From CAKKQX01 sp046313915 (GTDB lineage: Bacteria; Pseudomonadota; Gammaproteobacteria; Burkholderiales; SG8-41): a DNA stretch of 64,000 nt. Both the position numbers and the translations under genes were made by a program. Positions 1-9,114 of the stretch are shown one piece after another; the stretch's first letter is position 1, and every line of letters begins with the position of its first letter. The stretch covers positions 1 to 64,000 of the forward strand of contig JBKBXX010000003.1 in the NCBI GenBank assembly GCA_046313915.1, given 5' to 3'. The notes beneath the pieces are model-generated. The model saw nothing but the letters and a program-made list of their open reading frames with translations. It was not told the DNA's origin and did not search any database.

Positions 1-777
1 GCAGGCGCGCACCTCGTCCTCTATCGCGCGGTTGAGCGCGGTTTCGTCGAAATCCCCGGCCGGCAGCCGCTTCAGGTGCAGATGATAGCCGGCGCCGCGC
101 GGCAGCCGCTCGGCGAAAGCCATGATCAGCGCCGCGCCCGTCGCTTTCTGCAACCGCGTCACCAGCGTCATGGTGTAAGCGGGACGCCCGAAAAAATTCG
201 CCCATACGCCTTCGCCCACGCCGGGCGCCTGGTCCGGCAACAGCCCCACCGCTTCGCCGCGCTGCAGCGCCTTGTACAGCATGCGCACCCCCTTGAGGGT
301 GGCGGGCGCACCGGTCGACCGCCAGCGGCTGCGGCCCGCGATCATCAGCGGCTCGAGCCAGGCGAGCTTGGGCGGACGATAAAGCACCGTGAGCGGCAGG
401 CGCTGCGCGCCGTAAAGTGCCGCGATCTCGAAACAGCCGAGGTGCGGCGTGAGGAAAATCAGGCCCTTGCCATCGCGCCGCGCCGTCTCGACCACCTCCC
501 AGTCGTCGCAGCGCACCAGCCGTGTGATCGTTTCGTTGCTGCCGAACCAGACCACGATCAGTTCGGTAAGCCCTTTGCCGCTTTCGGCGATCACCCGACG
601 CAGCAGCCTGCGGCAGTCCGCCTCTCCCCGGCACAGCCCGCTGCCGTGCAGATTGTCCCTGAGGTGCCGTCGATAGGCGGGCGCGAGGCCGTAGACCGCC
701 CAGCCGAGCGCCGCACCCGCGCGGTGCAGCCACGACAAAGGCAGCCGCGCGAGCAGCCGCAACAGCGGAATCACCAT
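1..777 (-). CDS. LpxL/HtrB-family lipid A acyltransferase (partial, 3' end outside the window)
   Basis: Inner-membrane acyltransferase that adds a secondary acyl chain to Kdo-lipid A. Reading the minus strand from ATG at 777 gives 259 codons open to the window edge. An N-terminal hydrophobic stretch (PLLRLLARLPLSWLH) is followed by the family catalytic motif HLGCFE (His112, Glu117; the HX4D/E signature). Further on are a region rich in acceptor-site residues and a PDQAPG stretch, as expected for the LpxL/LpxM/HtrB superfamily, whose members are about 290-310 aa, so only the C-terminal end is missing. It is divergent from metK, a common betaproteobacterial arrangement. LpxL and LpxM cannot be told apart from this sequence. 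Confidence 0.9.
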   Translation of the reverse strand, partial: MVIPLLRLLARLPLSWLHRAGAALGWAVYGLAPAYRRHLRDNLHGSGLCRGEADCRRLLRRVIAESGKGLTELIVVWFGSNETITRLVRCDDWEVVETARRDGKGLIFLTPHLGCFEIAALYGAQRLPLTVLYRPPKLAWLEPLMIAGRSRWRSTGAPATLKGVRMLYKALQRGEAVGLLPDQAPGVGEGVWANFFGRPAYTMTLVTRLQKATGAALIMAFAERLPRGAGYHLHLKRLPAGDFDETALNRAIEDEVRAC

Positions 778-852
778 GGAATTGGTTTTATAAAGCGGGA
801 CTTATCTGATATTCTATGCGCCTTTGTCCATTCACGAAACTCAAAAAAACCG

Positions 853-2016
853 ATGAGCGACTTCCTGTTCACCTCTGAATCCGTTTCCGAAGGCCACCCC
901 GACAAGGTGGCGGATCAGATTTCCGACGCCGTGCTCGACGCCATCCTGGCCCAGGACAAGCACGGCCGTGTTGCCGCCGAAACGCTGGTCGCCACCGGCC
1001 TCGTCATGATGGCGGGACAGGTCACCACCGAAGCGCGCATCGACTACGCGGAAATCGCGCGCGATATCGTCAAGCGCATCGGCTACGACAGTTCCGATGT
1101 CGGTTTCGATTACCGCACCTGCGCGGTGATGACCGCTTTCGACCGCCAGTCCCCCGACATCGCACAAGGAGTCGACGAAGGCAAGGGCCTCGACCTCGAA
1201 CAGGGCGCGGGCGACCAGGGCCTGATGTACGGCTACGCGTGCGACGAGACGCCGCAGCTGATGCCGATGCCGATTTTCTACGCGCACCGCCTGATGGAGC
1301 GTCACAGCGAACTGCGCAAGGACGGCCGCCTGCCGTGGCTGCGCCCCGACGCCAAATCGCAGGTGAGCGTGCGCTATGTCGACGGCAAGCCGCATCACAT
1401 CGATACCGTAGTGATCTCGACCCAGCACAGCCCCGACATTTCCCACGAGCCGCTCACCGAAGCGGTGATCGAGGAGATCGTCAAGCCGGTGCTGCCGAAA
1501 AACATGATTTCGAAGGACACGAAATACCTGATCAATCCGACCGGGCGCTTCGTGATCGGCGGCCCGCTCGGCGATACCGGACTCACCGGCCGCAAGATCA
1601 TCGTCGACACTTACGGCGGCTATTCGCGTCACGGCGGCGGCGCCTTCTCCGGCAAGGATCCGTCGAAAGTCGATCGCTCGGCGGCTTACGCCGCGCGCCA
1701 TGTCGCGAAGAACATCGTCGCCGCGGGACTGGCGAGGAAATGCGAAATCCAGGTCGCCTATGCGATCGGCATCGCACGGCCGGTGAGCGTGCTGGTCGAC
1801 ACCTTCGGCACCGGCAGGATTTCCGACGACAGGCTCGCCAAGCTGGTCGAGAAACACTTCGATCTGCGGCCGAAAGGCATCATCCAGGCGCTCGATCTGC
1901 TGCGGCCGATCTATACCAAGACCGCGGCCTACGGCCACTTCGGCCGCGACGAACCCGAATTCACCTGGGAAAATACAGACAAAGCAGCGGCCCTCAAGGC
2001 CGATGCCGGCTTGTAA
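853..2016 (+). CDS. metK: S-adenosylmethionine synthetase
   Basis: MetK makes SAM from methionine and ATP in the cytoplasm. The 387-aa product is the usual length. It shows GHPDKVAD (residues 14-21), GAGDQG (about 119) and the glycine-rich GGGAFSGKD loop (about 261), and ends with the family-typical FTWEN...ALKADAGL tail. The ATG at 853 is chosen because the family starts with a short Met-x-x-(Y/F)LFTSESV; no strong Shine-Dalgarno precedes it. The last codons lie in a 141-bp unit that is repeated downstream, and a 13-bp inverted repeat (1971-1983 and 2039-2051) spans the stop codon. The 3' end is copied after the N gap, which is read here as an assembly overlap. It is followed by ahcY and metF of the same cycle. 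Confidence 0.98.
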   Translation: MSDFLFTSESVSEGHPDKVADQISDAVLDAILAQDKHGRVAAETLVATGLVMMAGQVTTEARIDYAEIARDIVKRIGYDSSDVGFDYRTCAVMTAFDRQSPDIAQGVDEGKGLDLEQGAGDQGLMYGYACDETPQLMPMPIFYAHRLMERHSELRKDGRLPWLRPDAKSQVSVRYVDGKPHHIDTVVISTQHSPDISHEPLTEAVIEEIVKPVLPKNMISKDTKYLINPTGRFVIGGPLGDTGLTGRKIIVDTYGGYSRHGGGAFSGKDPSKVDRSAAYAARHVAKNIVAAGLARKCEIQVAYAIGIARPVSVLVDTFGTGRISDDRLAKLVEKHFDLRPKGIIQALDLLRPIYTKTAAYGHFGRDEPEFTWENTDKAAALKADAGL

Positions 2017-2051
2017 TAACGAGCCGACCGCGTAGCGGTTTGTCTGTATTT
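1971..2051. repeat. 13-bp perfect inverted repeat across the metK stop codon
   Basis: AAATACAGACAAA at 1971-1983 is exactly reverse-complementary to the bases at 2039-2051, with a 55-nt loop that holds a smaller CCGC-GTA-GCGG palindrome. The arms enclose the metK stop codon. The structure recurs with mismatches in each tandem copy downstream (arms near 2192-2204 and 2260-2272, then near 2333-2345 and 2401-2413). It may act as a 3'-end stabiliser, but it lacks the T-tract of an intrinsic terminator. Confidence 0.6.
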
Positions 2052-2074
2052 CGGCGGAGGCTAATGCACGCTTC

Positions 2075-2174
2075 NNNNNNNNNNNNNNNNNNNNNNNNNN
2101 NNNNNNNNNNNNNNNNNNNNNNNNNNNNNNNNNNNNNNNNNNNNNNNNNNNNNNNNNNNNNNNNNNNNNNNNNN
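2075..2174. other. Assembly gap (100 Ns) flanked by a duplicated 121-bp contig end
   Basis: Exactly 100 Ns join two contigs. The 121 bases before the gap (1954-2074) are identical to the 121 bases after it (2175-2295), including the last codons of metK. This is the pattern left when two contig ends overlap but were scaffolded rather than merged. The second copy of the metK tail is therefore most likely artificial. Confidence 0.9.
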
Positions 2175-2195
2175 CCCGAATTCACCTGGGAAAAT

Positions 2196-2496
2196 ACAGA
2201 CAAAGCAGCGGCCCTCAAGGCCGATGCCGGCTTGTAATAACGAGCCGACCGCGTAGCGGTTTGTCTGTATTTCGGCGGAGGCTAATGCACGCTTCGGCTT
2301 GCGTTAAGGCGCACCGCGCCGTGCCGGAGCCAAAACACAGACAAAGCAGCGGCCCTCAAGGCCGATGCCGGCTTGTAATAACGAGCTGACCGCGTAGCGG
2401 TTTGCCTGTATTTCGGCGGAGGCTAATGCACGCTTCAGCTTGCGTTAAGGCGCACCGCGCCGTGCCGGAGCCAAAACACGGACAAAGCAGCGGCCC
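2196..2496. repeat. 141-bp tandem repeat, about 2.1 copies
   Basis: Units beginning ACAGACAAAGCAGCGGCC start at 2196 and 2337, and a truncated third one starts at 2478 (as ACGGAC). The spacing is 141 bp. The unit contains the last 13 codons of metK plus 3' untranslated sequence. The copies differ at a few bases (for example c/t in GAGCYGACC and g/a near CTTCRGCTT), so they are real diverged copies rather than read errors. No open frame in the repeats looks coding. The first unit is also inside metK, at 1975. Confidence 0.85.
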
Positions 2497-2498
2497 CA

Positions 2499-2528
2499 TG
2501 GCCGGAATACGGTCACATCGGGTATAAT
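2499..2528 (+). promoter_or_regulatory. Probable sigma-70 promoter of ahcY
   Basis: A consensus -10 box TATAAT lies at 2523-2528. With an 18-bp spacer the -35 position is TGGCCG, a weak match. Transcription would begin near 2535, directly before the first SAH aptamer at 2537, which supports the assignment. The promoter sits just after the truncated third 141-bp repeat. Confidence 0.6.
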
Positions 2529-2536
2529 CCCGGCCT

Positions 2537-2594
2537 GCTGAGGAGCGTTGCAACCGGACCCTCCGGCCAGGCTCAGCAAACAACAACCGCGCTC
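2537..2594 (+). ncRNA. SAH riboswitch aptamer 1 (of two in tandem)
   Basis: The sequence follows the SAH riboswitch plan. P1 is GCTGAG (2537-2542) with CTCAGC (2572-2577). The P2 hairpin is CCGGA (2554-2558) with TCCGG (2562-2566). The conserved GCNNTGCAAC and CCAGGCTC stretches are present. A pseudoknot forms between GAGCG (2543-2547) and CGCTC (2590-2594). The 3' pseudoknot strand is also the first part of a perfect intrinsic terminator (2590-2615 plus T-tract). SAH binding would therefore hold CGCTC in the pseudoknot and block termination, giving an ON switch upstream of ahcY, as known for this class. Confidence 0.93.
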
Positions 2595-2624
2595 GCACCG
2601 GCAACGGTGCGAGCGTTTTTCTTT
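2590..2624 (+). terminator. Rho-independent terminator acting as the expression platform of SAH aptamer 1
   Basis: A perfect 11-bp stem (2590-2600 with 2605-2615) is closed by a GCAA tetraloop and followed by TTTTTCTTT. The 5' arm begins with CGCTC, which is also the 3' strand of the aptamer-1 pseudoknot, so the terminator and the ligand-bound aptamer exclude each other. Confidence 0.9.
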
Positions 2625-2633
2625 GGGGCCCTT

Positions 2634-2704
2634 TTCCGAGGGGCGCTGCAACCGGGATGCCCCGGTCAGGCTCGGAAAATTCCCCCGTGATTACAACCGC
2701 GCCC
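2634..2704 (+). ncRNA. SAH riboswitch aptamer 2, next to the ahcY ribosome-binding site
   Basis: This is a second complete SAH aptamer. P1 is TTCCGAG (2634-2640) with CTCGGAA (2671-2677). The P2 arms are CCGGG and CCCGG. The conserved GCGCTGCAAC and GTCAGGCTC stretches are present. The pseudoknot is GGGCGC with GCGCCC, ending about 2704. No T-tract follows. The Shine-Dalgarno AGGGG (2713-2717) lies 9-13 nt downstream and could pair with TCCCC (2681-2685) or with the free pseudoknot strand, so control is probably at translation. Together with aptamer 1 this makes two stacked ON switches with different platforms. Confidence 0.9.
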
Positions 2705-2724
2705 GCAAGTGTAGGGGATCGAAC

Positions 2725-4137
<1,413 letters not shown>

Positions 4138-4214
4138 GAAGGAAGGCGCGGGAAAAGAGCCGCGGCGCACCCGCCCACTTGCTCCCTGGCGCCCTATCCC
4201 TCATCCTTGCACCC

Positions 4215-5060
4215 ATGCAATCACAGAAAAAGCATCGCCGCGTCTTCAGCTTCGAGTTCTTCCCGCCTCATACCCCGGAAGGCGCGGAGAAGCTGCGCGC
4301 GACCACGCGCCAGCTCGCCCAGCTCAAACCTGAATTCTTTTCGGTGACCTTCGGCGCGGGCGGCTCGACGCGCGAGCGCACGCTCGACACCGTGCTCGAC
4401 ATCCGCGCCCAGGGCTACGCCGCCGCGCCGCACATTTCGTGCATCGCCTCCACCCGCCAGAGCGTGCGCGACATGCTGCAACGGTACAAGGACCACGGCA
4501 TCAGGCACCTGGTGGCGTTGCGCGGTGATCTGCCGTCGGGAATCGCCGCCGCCGGCGAATTCCGTTACGCCAACGAGCTGGTGGCTTTCATCCGCCAGGA
4601 GTTCGGCGATTATTTCTTCATCGAGGTCGCCGCCTATCCCGAATACCATCCCCAGGCGAAGAGCGCGCAGGACGATCTGCTGAATTTCAAGCGCAAGGTC
4701 GAAGCCGGCGCCAACTCGGCGATCACCCAGTACTTCTACAACGCCGACGCCTACTATCATTTCGTCGACCAGTGTGAAGCCATGGGGCTCGCCATCCCCG
4801 TCGTGCCCGGCATCATGCCGATCAACCGGTTCTCCCAGCTCGCGCGTTTTTCCGACGCCTGCGGCGCCGAGATCCCGCGCTGGATCCGCAAGAAACTCGA
4901 AGGCTACGGCGACGACATCGCTTCCATCCAGGCTTTCGGGCTCGACGTCGTCACCGCGTTGTGCGACGAGCTGCTCGCGAGCGGCGCGCCGGGACTGCAT
5001 TTCTACACGCTGAACCAGGCCGGGCTCACCTCGACGATCTGGCAGCGCCTGGGTCTGTAA
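4215..5060 (+). CDS. metF: Methylenetetrahydrofolate reductase (NAD(P)H)
   Basis: FAD enzyme that reduces 5,10-methylene-THF to 5-methyl-THF, the methyl donor for methionine synthase. The 281-aa product has the N-terminal FSFEFFPPHTPEG strand of the TIM barrel, TFGAGGSTR, the RGD loop (ALRGD), and FYNADAYYHFVD. ATG at 4215 is preferred to the in-frame codon 12 codons upstream because family members start with a short basic segment before FSFEF. No clear Shine-Dalgarno is visible; the leader is pyrimidine-rich. It lies 77 bp after ahcY and is probably co-transcribed with it. Confidence 0.96.
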   Translation: MQSQKKHRRVFSFEFFPPHTPEGAEKLRATTRQLAQLKPEFFSVTFGAGGSTRERTLDTVLDIRAQGYAAAPHISCIASTRQSVRDMLQRYKDHGIRHLVALRGDLPSGIAAAGEFRYANELVAFIRQEFGDYFFIEVAAYPEYHPQAKSAQDDLLNFKRKVEAGANSAITQYFYNADAYYHFVDQCEAMGLAIPVVPGIMPINRFSQLARFSDACGAEIPRWIRKKLEGYGDDIASIQAFGLDVVTALCDELLASGAPGLHFYTLNQAGLTSTIWQRLGL

Positions 5061-5062
5061 AC

Positions 5063-5093
5063 GGAACCGGCCGCCCCGCAGGCGGCCGGTTCC
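5063..5093. terminator. Convergent-gene hairpin after metF
   Basis: A perfect 13-bp stem (5063-5075 with 5081-5093) with a 5-nt loop lies between the stops of metF and the leftward aminotransferase gene. There is no T-tract on either side, so it is a hairpin-only or bidirectional transcript end. Confidence 0.55.
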
Positions 5094-5113
5094 AAAGCGC
5101 CAGGCGCAGCCGT

Positions 5114-6634
5114 TCAGGCGGCTTTGGCAGCTTCGCGCTTTTTCCTGGCCTGCGCCTCCTCGGTGTGCATCGCGGCATAAGCGCCGTGGGCAGCCGCCTC
5201 GGCATAACCGACGCGCACCGGATAGCCCATGTCGTCGAGCACCGAACCCAGCGCCGACAGGCACAGCATGACGTTGGCGGGACGGCAGGAGTAACCCATG
5301 AGGCCGAAGCGCCAGATCTTGCCGGCGAGCGGTCCCAAGCCGGCGCCGATTTCCAGGCTGAATTCGGACAGCAGGCGCCTGCGCACTTCGGCTTCGTCCA
5401 CGCCTTCGGGACAGATCACCGCGTTCATCTGCGGGATCTGGTGTTGTTCCTTGACCAAGAACCTGAGGCCCATCGCTTCGAGGCCGGCCTTGAGCGCGAC
5501 ATGATCGCGGCGCACCCGCGCCCACGCGTTTTCCAGACCTTCCTCGCGGATCAGCAGCAGCGCTTCGTGCAGCGCGAACAGCGAGTTGGTCGGCGCGGTG
5601 TGGTGATAAGTGCGGGTGGTCTCACCCCAGTAGCCGAGCAGCAGGTTCATGTCCATGAACCAGCTGCGGATCTTGTCCTTGCGCGCCTTGACGTAATCGA
5701 CCACGCGCTCGGAAAACGACACCGGCGACAGGCCCGGGGTGCACGACAGGCATTTCTGGCTCGCGGAATACACCGCATCGAAATGCCATTCGTCGACCAG
5801 CACCGGCGAGCCGCCGAGGGAAGTCACGGCATCGACGATGGTGAGCGCGTCGTGCTTGTGCGCGACCTCGACCAGCGTTTTGGCATCGGACAGCACGCCG
5901 GTGGAGGTTTCGGCGTGCACGAACGCCACCACGCGGGCGTCGGGGTTTTTCCTGAGCGCGTCTTCCAGTTTCTGCGGATCGACCGGCTCGCCCCAGGTAT
6001 CCTCGACCACCACCGGGATGCCGCCGCTGCGCTCGACGTTCTCGATCATGCGCCCGCCGAACACGCCGTTGCGGCAGACGATGACCTTGTCGCCCGGCTT
6101 CACCATGTTGACGAAACAGTATTCCATGCCCACCGAACCCGGCCCGGAAACCGGAAAAGTCAGCGGGTTTTTAGTCTGGTAGACGTAGCGCAGCAGCGCC
6201 TTGAGTTCTTCCATCATTTCGACGAAGACCGGATCGAGGTAGCCGATCGCCGGCTGGCTCATGGTGGTGAGCACGCGCGGGTGGATTTCGGTGGGTCCCG
6301 GCCCCATCAGCGTGCGGCGCGGCGGATGAAAGGAGCTGATGCGCTTGGCGGGTGCGAATTCGTTTCTCATCGTGTCACTCCCTGAAAGAGGATTGATCAA
6401 ACCTTCGCCATCCGGACGCGACTTGAGCCGGATCGGCTTGCGGGCATTGGCCTCGTTGAGCACCTCGACCGCCGTGATCTCGCCGCCGGTGACGTGTTCG
6501 ACTTCCATCGCCCAGCGTGCCGGCACATAACCGGATTTGATCCAGTTGTTGACGACGGCACGATCGAGACGAAAGCGGCGGGCGACTTCGGCTTGGCTGC
6601 CGAACAGGGCAACGAGGCGTTCTGCACAGTTCAT
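5114..6634 (-). CDS. Class V PLP aminotransferase (serine/alanine-glyoxylate type) with an in-frame N-terminal HTH extension
   Basis: The main domain (from Met89, ATG at 6370; 418 aa) is a fold-type I aminotransferase of the alanine/serine-glyoxylate family. It has LMGPGPTEIHPRV near its start, a VDAVTSLGG segment with the PLP-ring Asp, and the PLP lysine in SASQKCLS. The frame is open further up to ATG 6634, adding 88 residues. About 60 of these form a Cro/YdaS-like helix-turn-helix (LFGSQAEVARRFRLDRAVVNNW). No stop separates the two parts, so anything translated from 6634 is a fusion. A good Shine-Dalgarno before 6370 suggests the enzyme is also, or mainly, made alone. The substrate is uncertain; SGAT/AGAT activity is a family-level inference. 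Confidence 0.85.
   Translation of the reverse strand: MNCAERLVALFGSQAEVARRFRLDRAVVNNWIKSGYVPARWAMEVEHVTGGEITAVEVLNEANARKPIRLKSRPDGEGLINPLSGSDTMRNEFAPAKRISSFHPPRRTLMGPGPTEIHPRVLTTMSQPAIGYLDPVFVEMMEELKALLRYVYQTKNPLTFPVSGPGSVGMEYCFVNMVKPGDKVIVCRNGVFGGRMIENVERSGGIPVVVEDTWGEPVDPQKLEDALRKNPDARVVAFVHAETSTGVLSDAKTLVEVAHKHDALTIVDAVTSLGGSPVLVDEWHFDAVYSASQKCLSCTPGLSPVSFSERVVDYVKARKDKIRSWFMDMNLLLGYWGETTRTYHHTAPTNSLFALHEALLLIREEGLENAWARVRRDHVALKAGLEAMGLRFLVKEQHQIPQMNAVICPEGVDEAEVRRRLLSEFSLEIGAGLGPLAGKIWRFGLMGYSCRPANVMLCLSALGSVLDDMGYPVRVGYAEAAAHGAYAAMHTEEAQARKKREAAKAA
6368..6383 (-). promoter_or_regulatory. Internal ribosome-binding site and start of the aminotransferase domain
   Basis: On the minus strand AGGGAG (6383-6378) precedes ATG (6370-6368) by 7 nt. 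That start gives the normal 418-aa enzyme without the HTH part. The codons between the HTH domain and this ATG (INPLSGSD) look like translated leader sequence rather than a conserved linker. Confidence 0.65.
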
Positions 6635-6722
6635 GGCTAACGCAAGACTAGCACGGCAAAATTATTTTGACAAACTGAAATTCTGACGGCCGGGTCGCCA
6701 AGACTTTGCATAACACCATGTT

Positions 6723-7613
6723 TTATTTGAATTCTTCAGCAGGATCGAAAACCCGGTCGCCGTCGACGTCGGGGATGCCGCCGGCCGCCACCGCCGCAAA
6801 ATCGAACAACTGGCGGTCGAGCAGATGCGAAGGCCGCACGTTCTGGAGCGCGGTGAGTATGGTTTCCACCCGCCCCGGCTCGCGCCTTTCCCACTCGCGC
6901 AGCAGCGCCTTCACTTCCTTGCGCTTCAGGGTGTGCTGCGAACCGCACAGGGTGCAGGGGATGATCGGAAAGCGGCGCAGCCCGGCGTATTCGGCGAGGT
7001 CTGCTTCCTTGCAGTAGGCGAGCGGCCGGATCACCACATGCCGGCCATCGTCGGAAGCAAGTTTGGGCGGCATCGCCTTCAGGGTGCCGCCGTAGAACAG
7101 GTTGAGGAAAAACGTCTCCAGGATGTCGTCGCGATGATGGCCGAGCGCGATCTTGGTTGCGCCCAGTTCCGCAGCCACGCGGTAGAGCACGCCACGCCGC
7201 AGCCGCGAGCATAGCGCACAGAGGGTCTTGCCTTCGGGAATCACGCGCTTGACGACGGCGTAGGTGTCCTGTTCCTCGATGCGGAAAGGCACGCCGATTT
7301 TCGTCAGATATTCCGGCAGCACGTGCGCGGGGAAACCCGGCTGCTTCTGGTCGAGGTTGACCGCGACGATGTCGAAGCCGATCGGCGCGCGTCCGCGCAG
7401 ATGCATCAGGATATCGAGCAGCGCGTAGCTGTCCTTGCCGCCCGACAGGCACACCATGACCTTGTCGCCGTCGCGGATCATGTCGTAGTCGGCGATCGCC
7501 TGCCCGACCTGGCGGCGCAGGCGCTTGGCAAGTTTGTTGGCCTCGTAGTGCCGTTTCTGCTCGGCGCGGGTGAGCGGTGCGTTCATGGTTTCAGGTCCGG
7601 CTCGGTCGGCCAT
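6723..7613 (-). CDS. ttcA: tRNA 2-thiocytidine(32) synthetase
   Basis: TtcA thiolates C32 of certain tRNAs using ATP and an iron-sulfur cluster. The product shows the PP-loop SGGKDS, the CxxC pair CALC with the following SRLRRG, GHHRDDILET, and a second pair CTLC near the C-terminus. These are the cluster-binding cysteines of the family. The length (296 aa, or 287 from the second ATG at 7586) is normal. The ATG at 7586 (MNAPLTRAEQK) may be the true start, because conservation begins there; neither start has a strong Shine-Dalgarno. The exporter gene upstream ends 14 bp before it, so both may share a transcript. Confidence 0.95.
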   Translation of the reverse strand: MADRAGPETMNAPLTRAEQKRHYEANKLAKRLRRQVGQAIADYDMIRDGDKVMVCLSGGKDSYALLDILMHLRGRAPIGFDIVAVNLDQKQPGFPAHVLPEYLTKIGVPFRIEEQDTYAVVKRVIPEGKTLCALCSRLRRGVLYRVAAELGATKIALGHHRDDILETFFLNLFYGGTLKAMPPKLASDDGRHVVIRPLAYCKEADLAEYAGLRRFPIIPCTLCGSQHTLKRKEVKALLREWERREPGRVETILTALQNVRPSHLLDRQLFDFAAVAAGGIPDVDGDRVFDPAEEFK

Positions 7614-7627
7614 GATACCAGCCCGCT

Positions 7628-8257
7628 TCAGACAGCGCGCCGGAAACCCGCGAGCAACGCCGCGGTGACGATGAACAGACTGCCGAAAACGCGGTTGACC
7701 CAGCGCGCACGGGGCGAATCGCGCAGCGCGTGCAACATTTGGGCCGCAAAAGCGGCGTAGCCCCCCATTACCACCAGATCGACCGCGGTCATGGTCATCA
7801 CGACGAGCAGATATTGCGGCAGCAGCGGCTGCGCGATGTCGATGAATTGCGGCAGCACCGCCAGCATGAACAGGGTCGCCTTGGGGTTGCCGGCGTTGAC
7901 CAGAAAACCGTGCAGCAGCATGTCATTGACCAATGCACCGCCTGCTTTTTGGGGGACGATGGCACCCGGATGCGCCACGGCGCGCCAGTGGCAAATACCG
8001 AGCCCGCACAAATAAGCGACGCCGAACCAGCGCACGGCCTCGAAAGCGAGGCTGGAAGCGGCGATGAGCGCACCGACGCCGACGGCGACCATCACGAGCT
8101 GGAACAGCACCCCCAGTTGCAGGCCGAGCAGCGTCCAGCAGCCGCGTCTGAGGCCATGCCGCAGGCCGCTCGACATGGCGGCGACCGCGCCTGCGCCAGG
8201 CGACAGGCTGATCGCCCACGACGCGAGAAACAGGGCAAACCACGTTTCGGGTTTCAT
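7628..8257 (-). CDS. LysE/RhtB family amino-acid exporter
   Basis: A 209-aa hydrophobic protein with about six membrane segments and the family N-terminus (FALFLASWAISLSPGAGAVAAMSSGLRHG), ending with a short basic tail. LysE/RhtB members export amino acids or related small molecules; the substrate cannot be read from the sequence. ATG at 8257 is chosen because it starts the first membrane helix; longer frames upstream run into the SDR gene. It begins 1 bp after the SDR stop codon, so the two are translationally coupled. Confidence 0.9.
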   Translation of the reverse strand: MKPETWFALFLASWAISLSPGAGAVAAMSSGLRHGLRRGCWTLLGLQLGVLFQLVMVAVGVGALIAASSLAFEAVRWFGVAYLCGLGICHWRAVAHPGAIVPQKAGGALVNDMLLHGFLVNAGNPKATLFMLAVLPQFIDIAQPLLPQYLLVVMTMTAVDLVVMGGYAAFAAQMLHALRDSPRARWVNRVFGSLFIVTAALLAGFRRAV

Positions 8258-8258
8258 G

Positions 8259-9011
8259 CTAAAGATTGATGCTCCTGCCGCCGTCGACCACGAGCACCTG
8301 GCCGGTGACGTAAGGCGCGGCGGCAATCAGGAATTGCACCGCCTTCGCGATGTCGTCGGGTTCGCCGATGCGTTTCAGCGCCGTCTGGTTGACGATGCGC
8401 TGACGCGAGATTTCGTCTCTCCAGGTGTCGTCGTCGGGCCACAGGATGGTGCCGGGGGCAACGCCGTTCACGCGCACCTCGGGGCCGAGTTCGCGCGCGA
8501 GCGACCGCGTGAGCGTCCGCAGCCCGCCTTTGGCCGTGGTGTAGACGACGTGGTTTTTCATCGGAAACTCGGCGTGGATATCGATGATGTTGACGATGCA
8601 GCCGTGGCTTTTTTTCAATTCCTTCGCCGCGGCCTGCGACAGGAACAGCGGCACCTTGAGATTGGTGCCGATGAGGTCGTCCCACGCCTTTTCGGTGATC
8701 TCGCCCACCGGCGTCGGATAAAAGCTCGAGGCGTTGTTGATCAGCACGTCGAGTCGCCCGAATGCCTTCACCGCATCCTTGACGAGCCCCGGCAGCGCCG
8801 CCGTTTTCAGCAGATCGCCCTGCACGAGCGCCACCGAGCCGGCGCGTCGGCCGTCGAGTTCCGCCTTGAGCGCATGCGCCTCGATCGTCGAAGTGCGGTA
8901 ATGCACCACCAGCTGGGCGCCCGCGGCGTGCAGCCGGCGGCAGATCGCCGCGCCGACACGCTTGGCGCCGCCGGTGACCAGCACGACCTTGTCTTCGAGG
9001 GATGCGCTCAT
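8259..9011 (-). CDS. Short-chain dehydrogenase, pteridine-reductase-like
   Basis: A 250-aa SDR with an N-terminal nucleotide loop VTGGAKRVGAAI. The Arg after the Gly-rich turn is typical of NADPH-dependent pteridine reductases (PTR1/FolM group). NNASS follows, and then the catalytic YTTAKGG (Tyr-x-x-x-Lys). The C-terminus VDGGRSINL is also typical. Betaproteobacterial homologues are usually annotated as pteridine reductase, and substrate assignment rests on that family resemblance. ATG at 9011 follows GAGG; an in-frame TTG at 9029 is less likely. It forms an operon with the exporter gene. Confidence 0.87.
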   Translation of the reverse strand: MSASLEDKVVLVTGGAKRVGAAICRRLHAAGAQLVVHYRTSTIEAHALKAELDGRRAGSVALVQGDLLKTAALPGLVKDAVKAFGRLDVLINNASSFYPTPVGEITEKAWDDLIGTNLKVPLFLSQAAAKELKKSHGCIVNIIDIHAEFPMKNHVVYTTAKGGLRTLTRSLARELGPEVRVNGVAPGTILWPDDDTWRDEISRQRIVNQTALKRIGEPDDIAKAVQFLIAAAPYVTGQVLVVDGGRSINL

Positions 9012-9114
9012 GACTGCGGGGAACCTCAAAACGGCGAAGCGGCGCGCGAAAACCGTGCACTGCTCGCAGCATATTGTTTATTTTAGCCTATTCACGCATC
9101 ATCGGGATGTGGAC

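Noticed and set aside
778..852. SAM riboswitch before metK
   Set aside because: The 75-bp leader shows none of the conserved SAM-riboswitch cores; only the SAH type before ahcY is supported.
1239..2237. An open frame that crosses the N gap and ends in a second metK tail
   Set aside because: It depends on the Ns and on the duplicated contig end, and is out of frame with metK before the gap.
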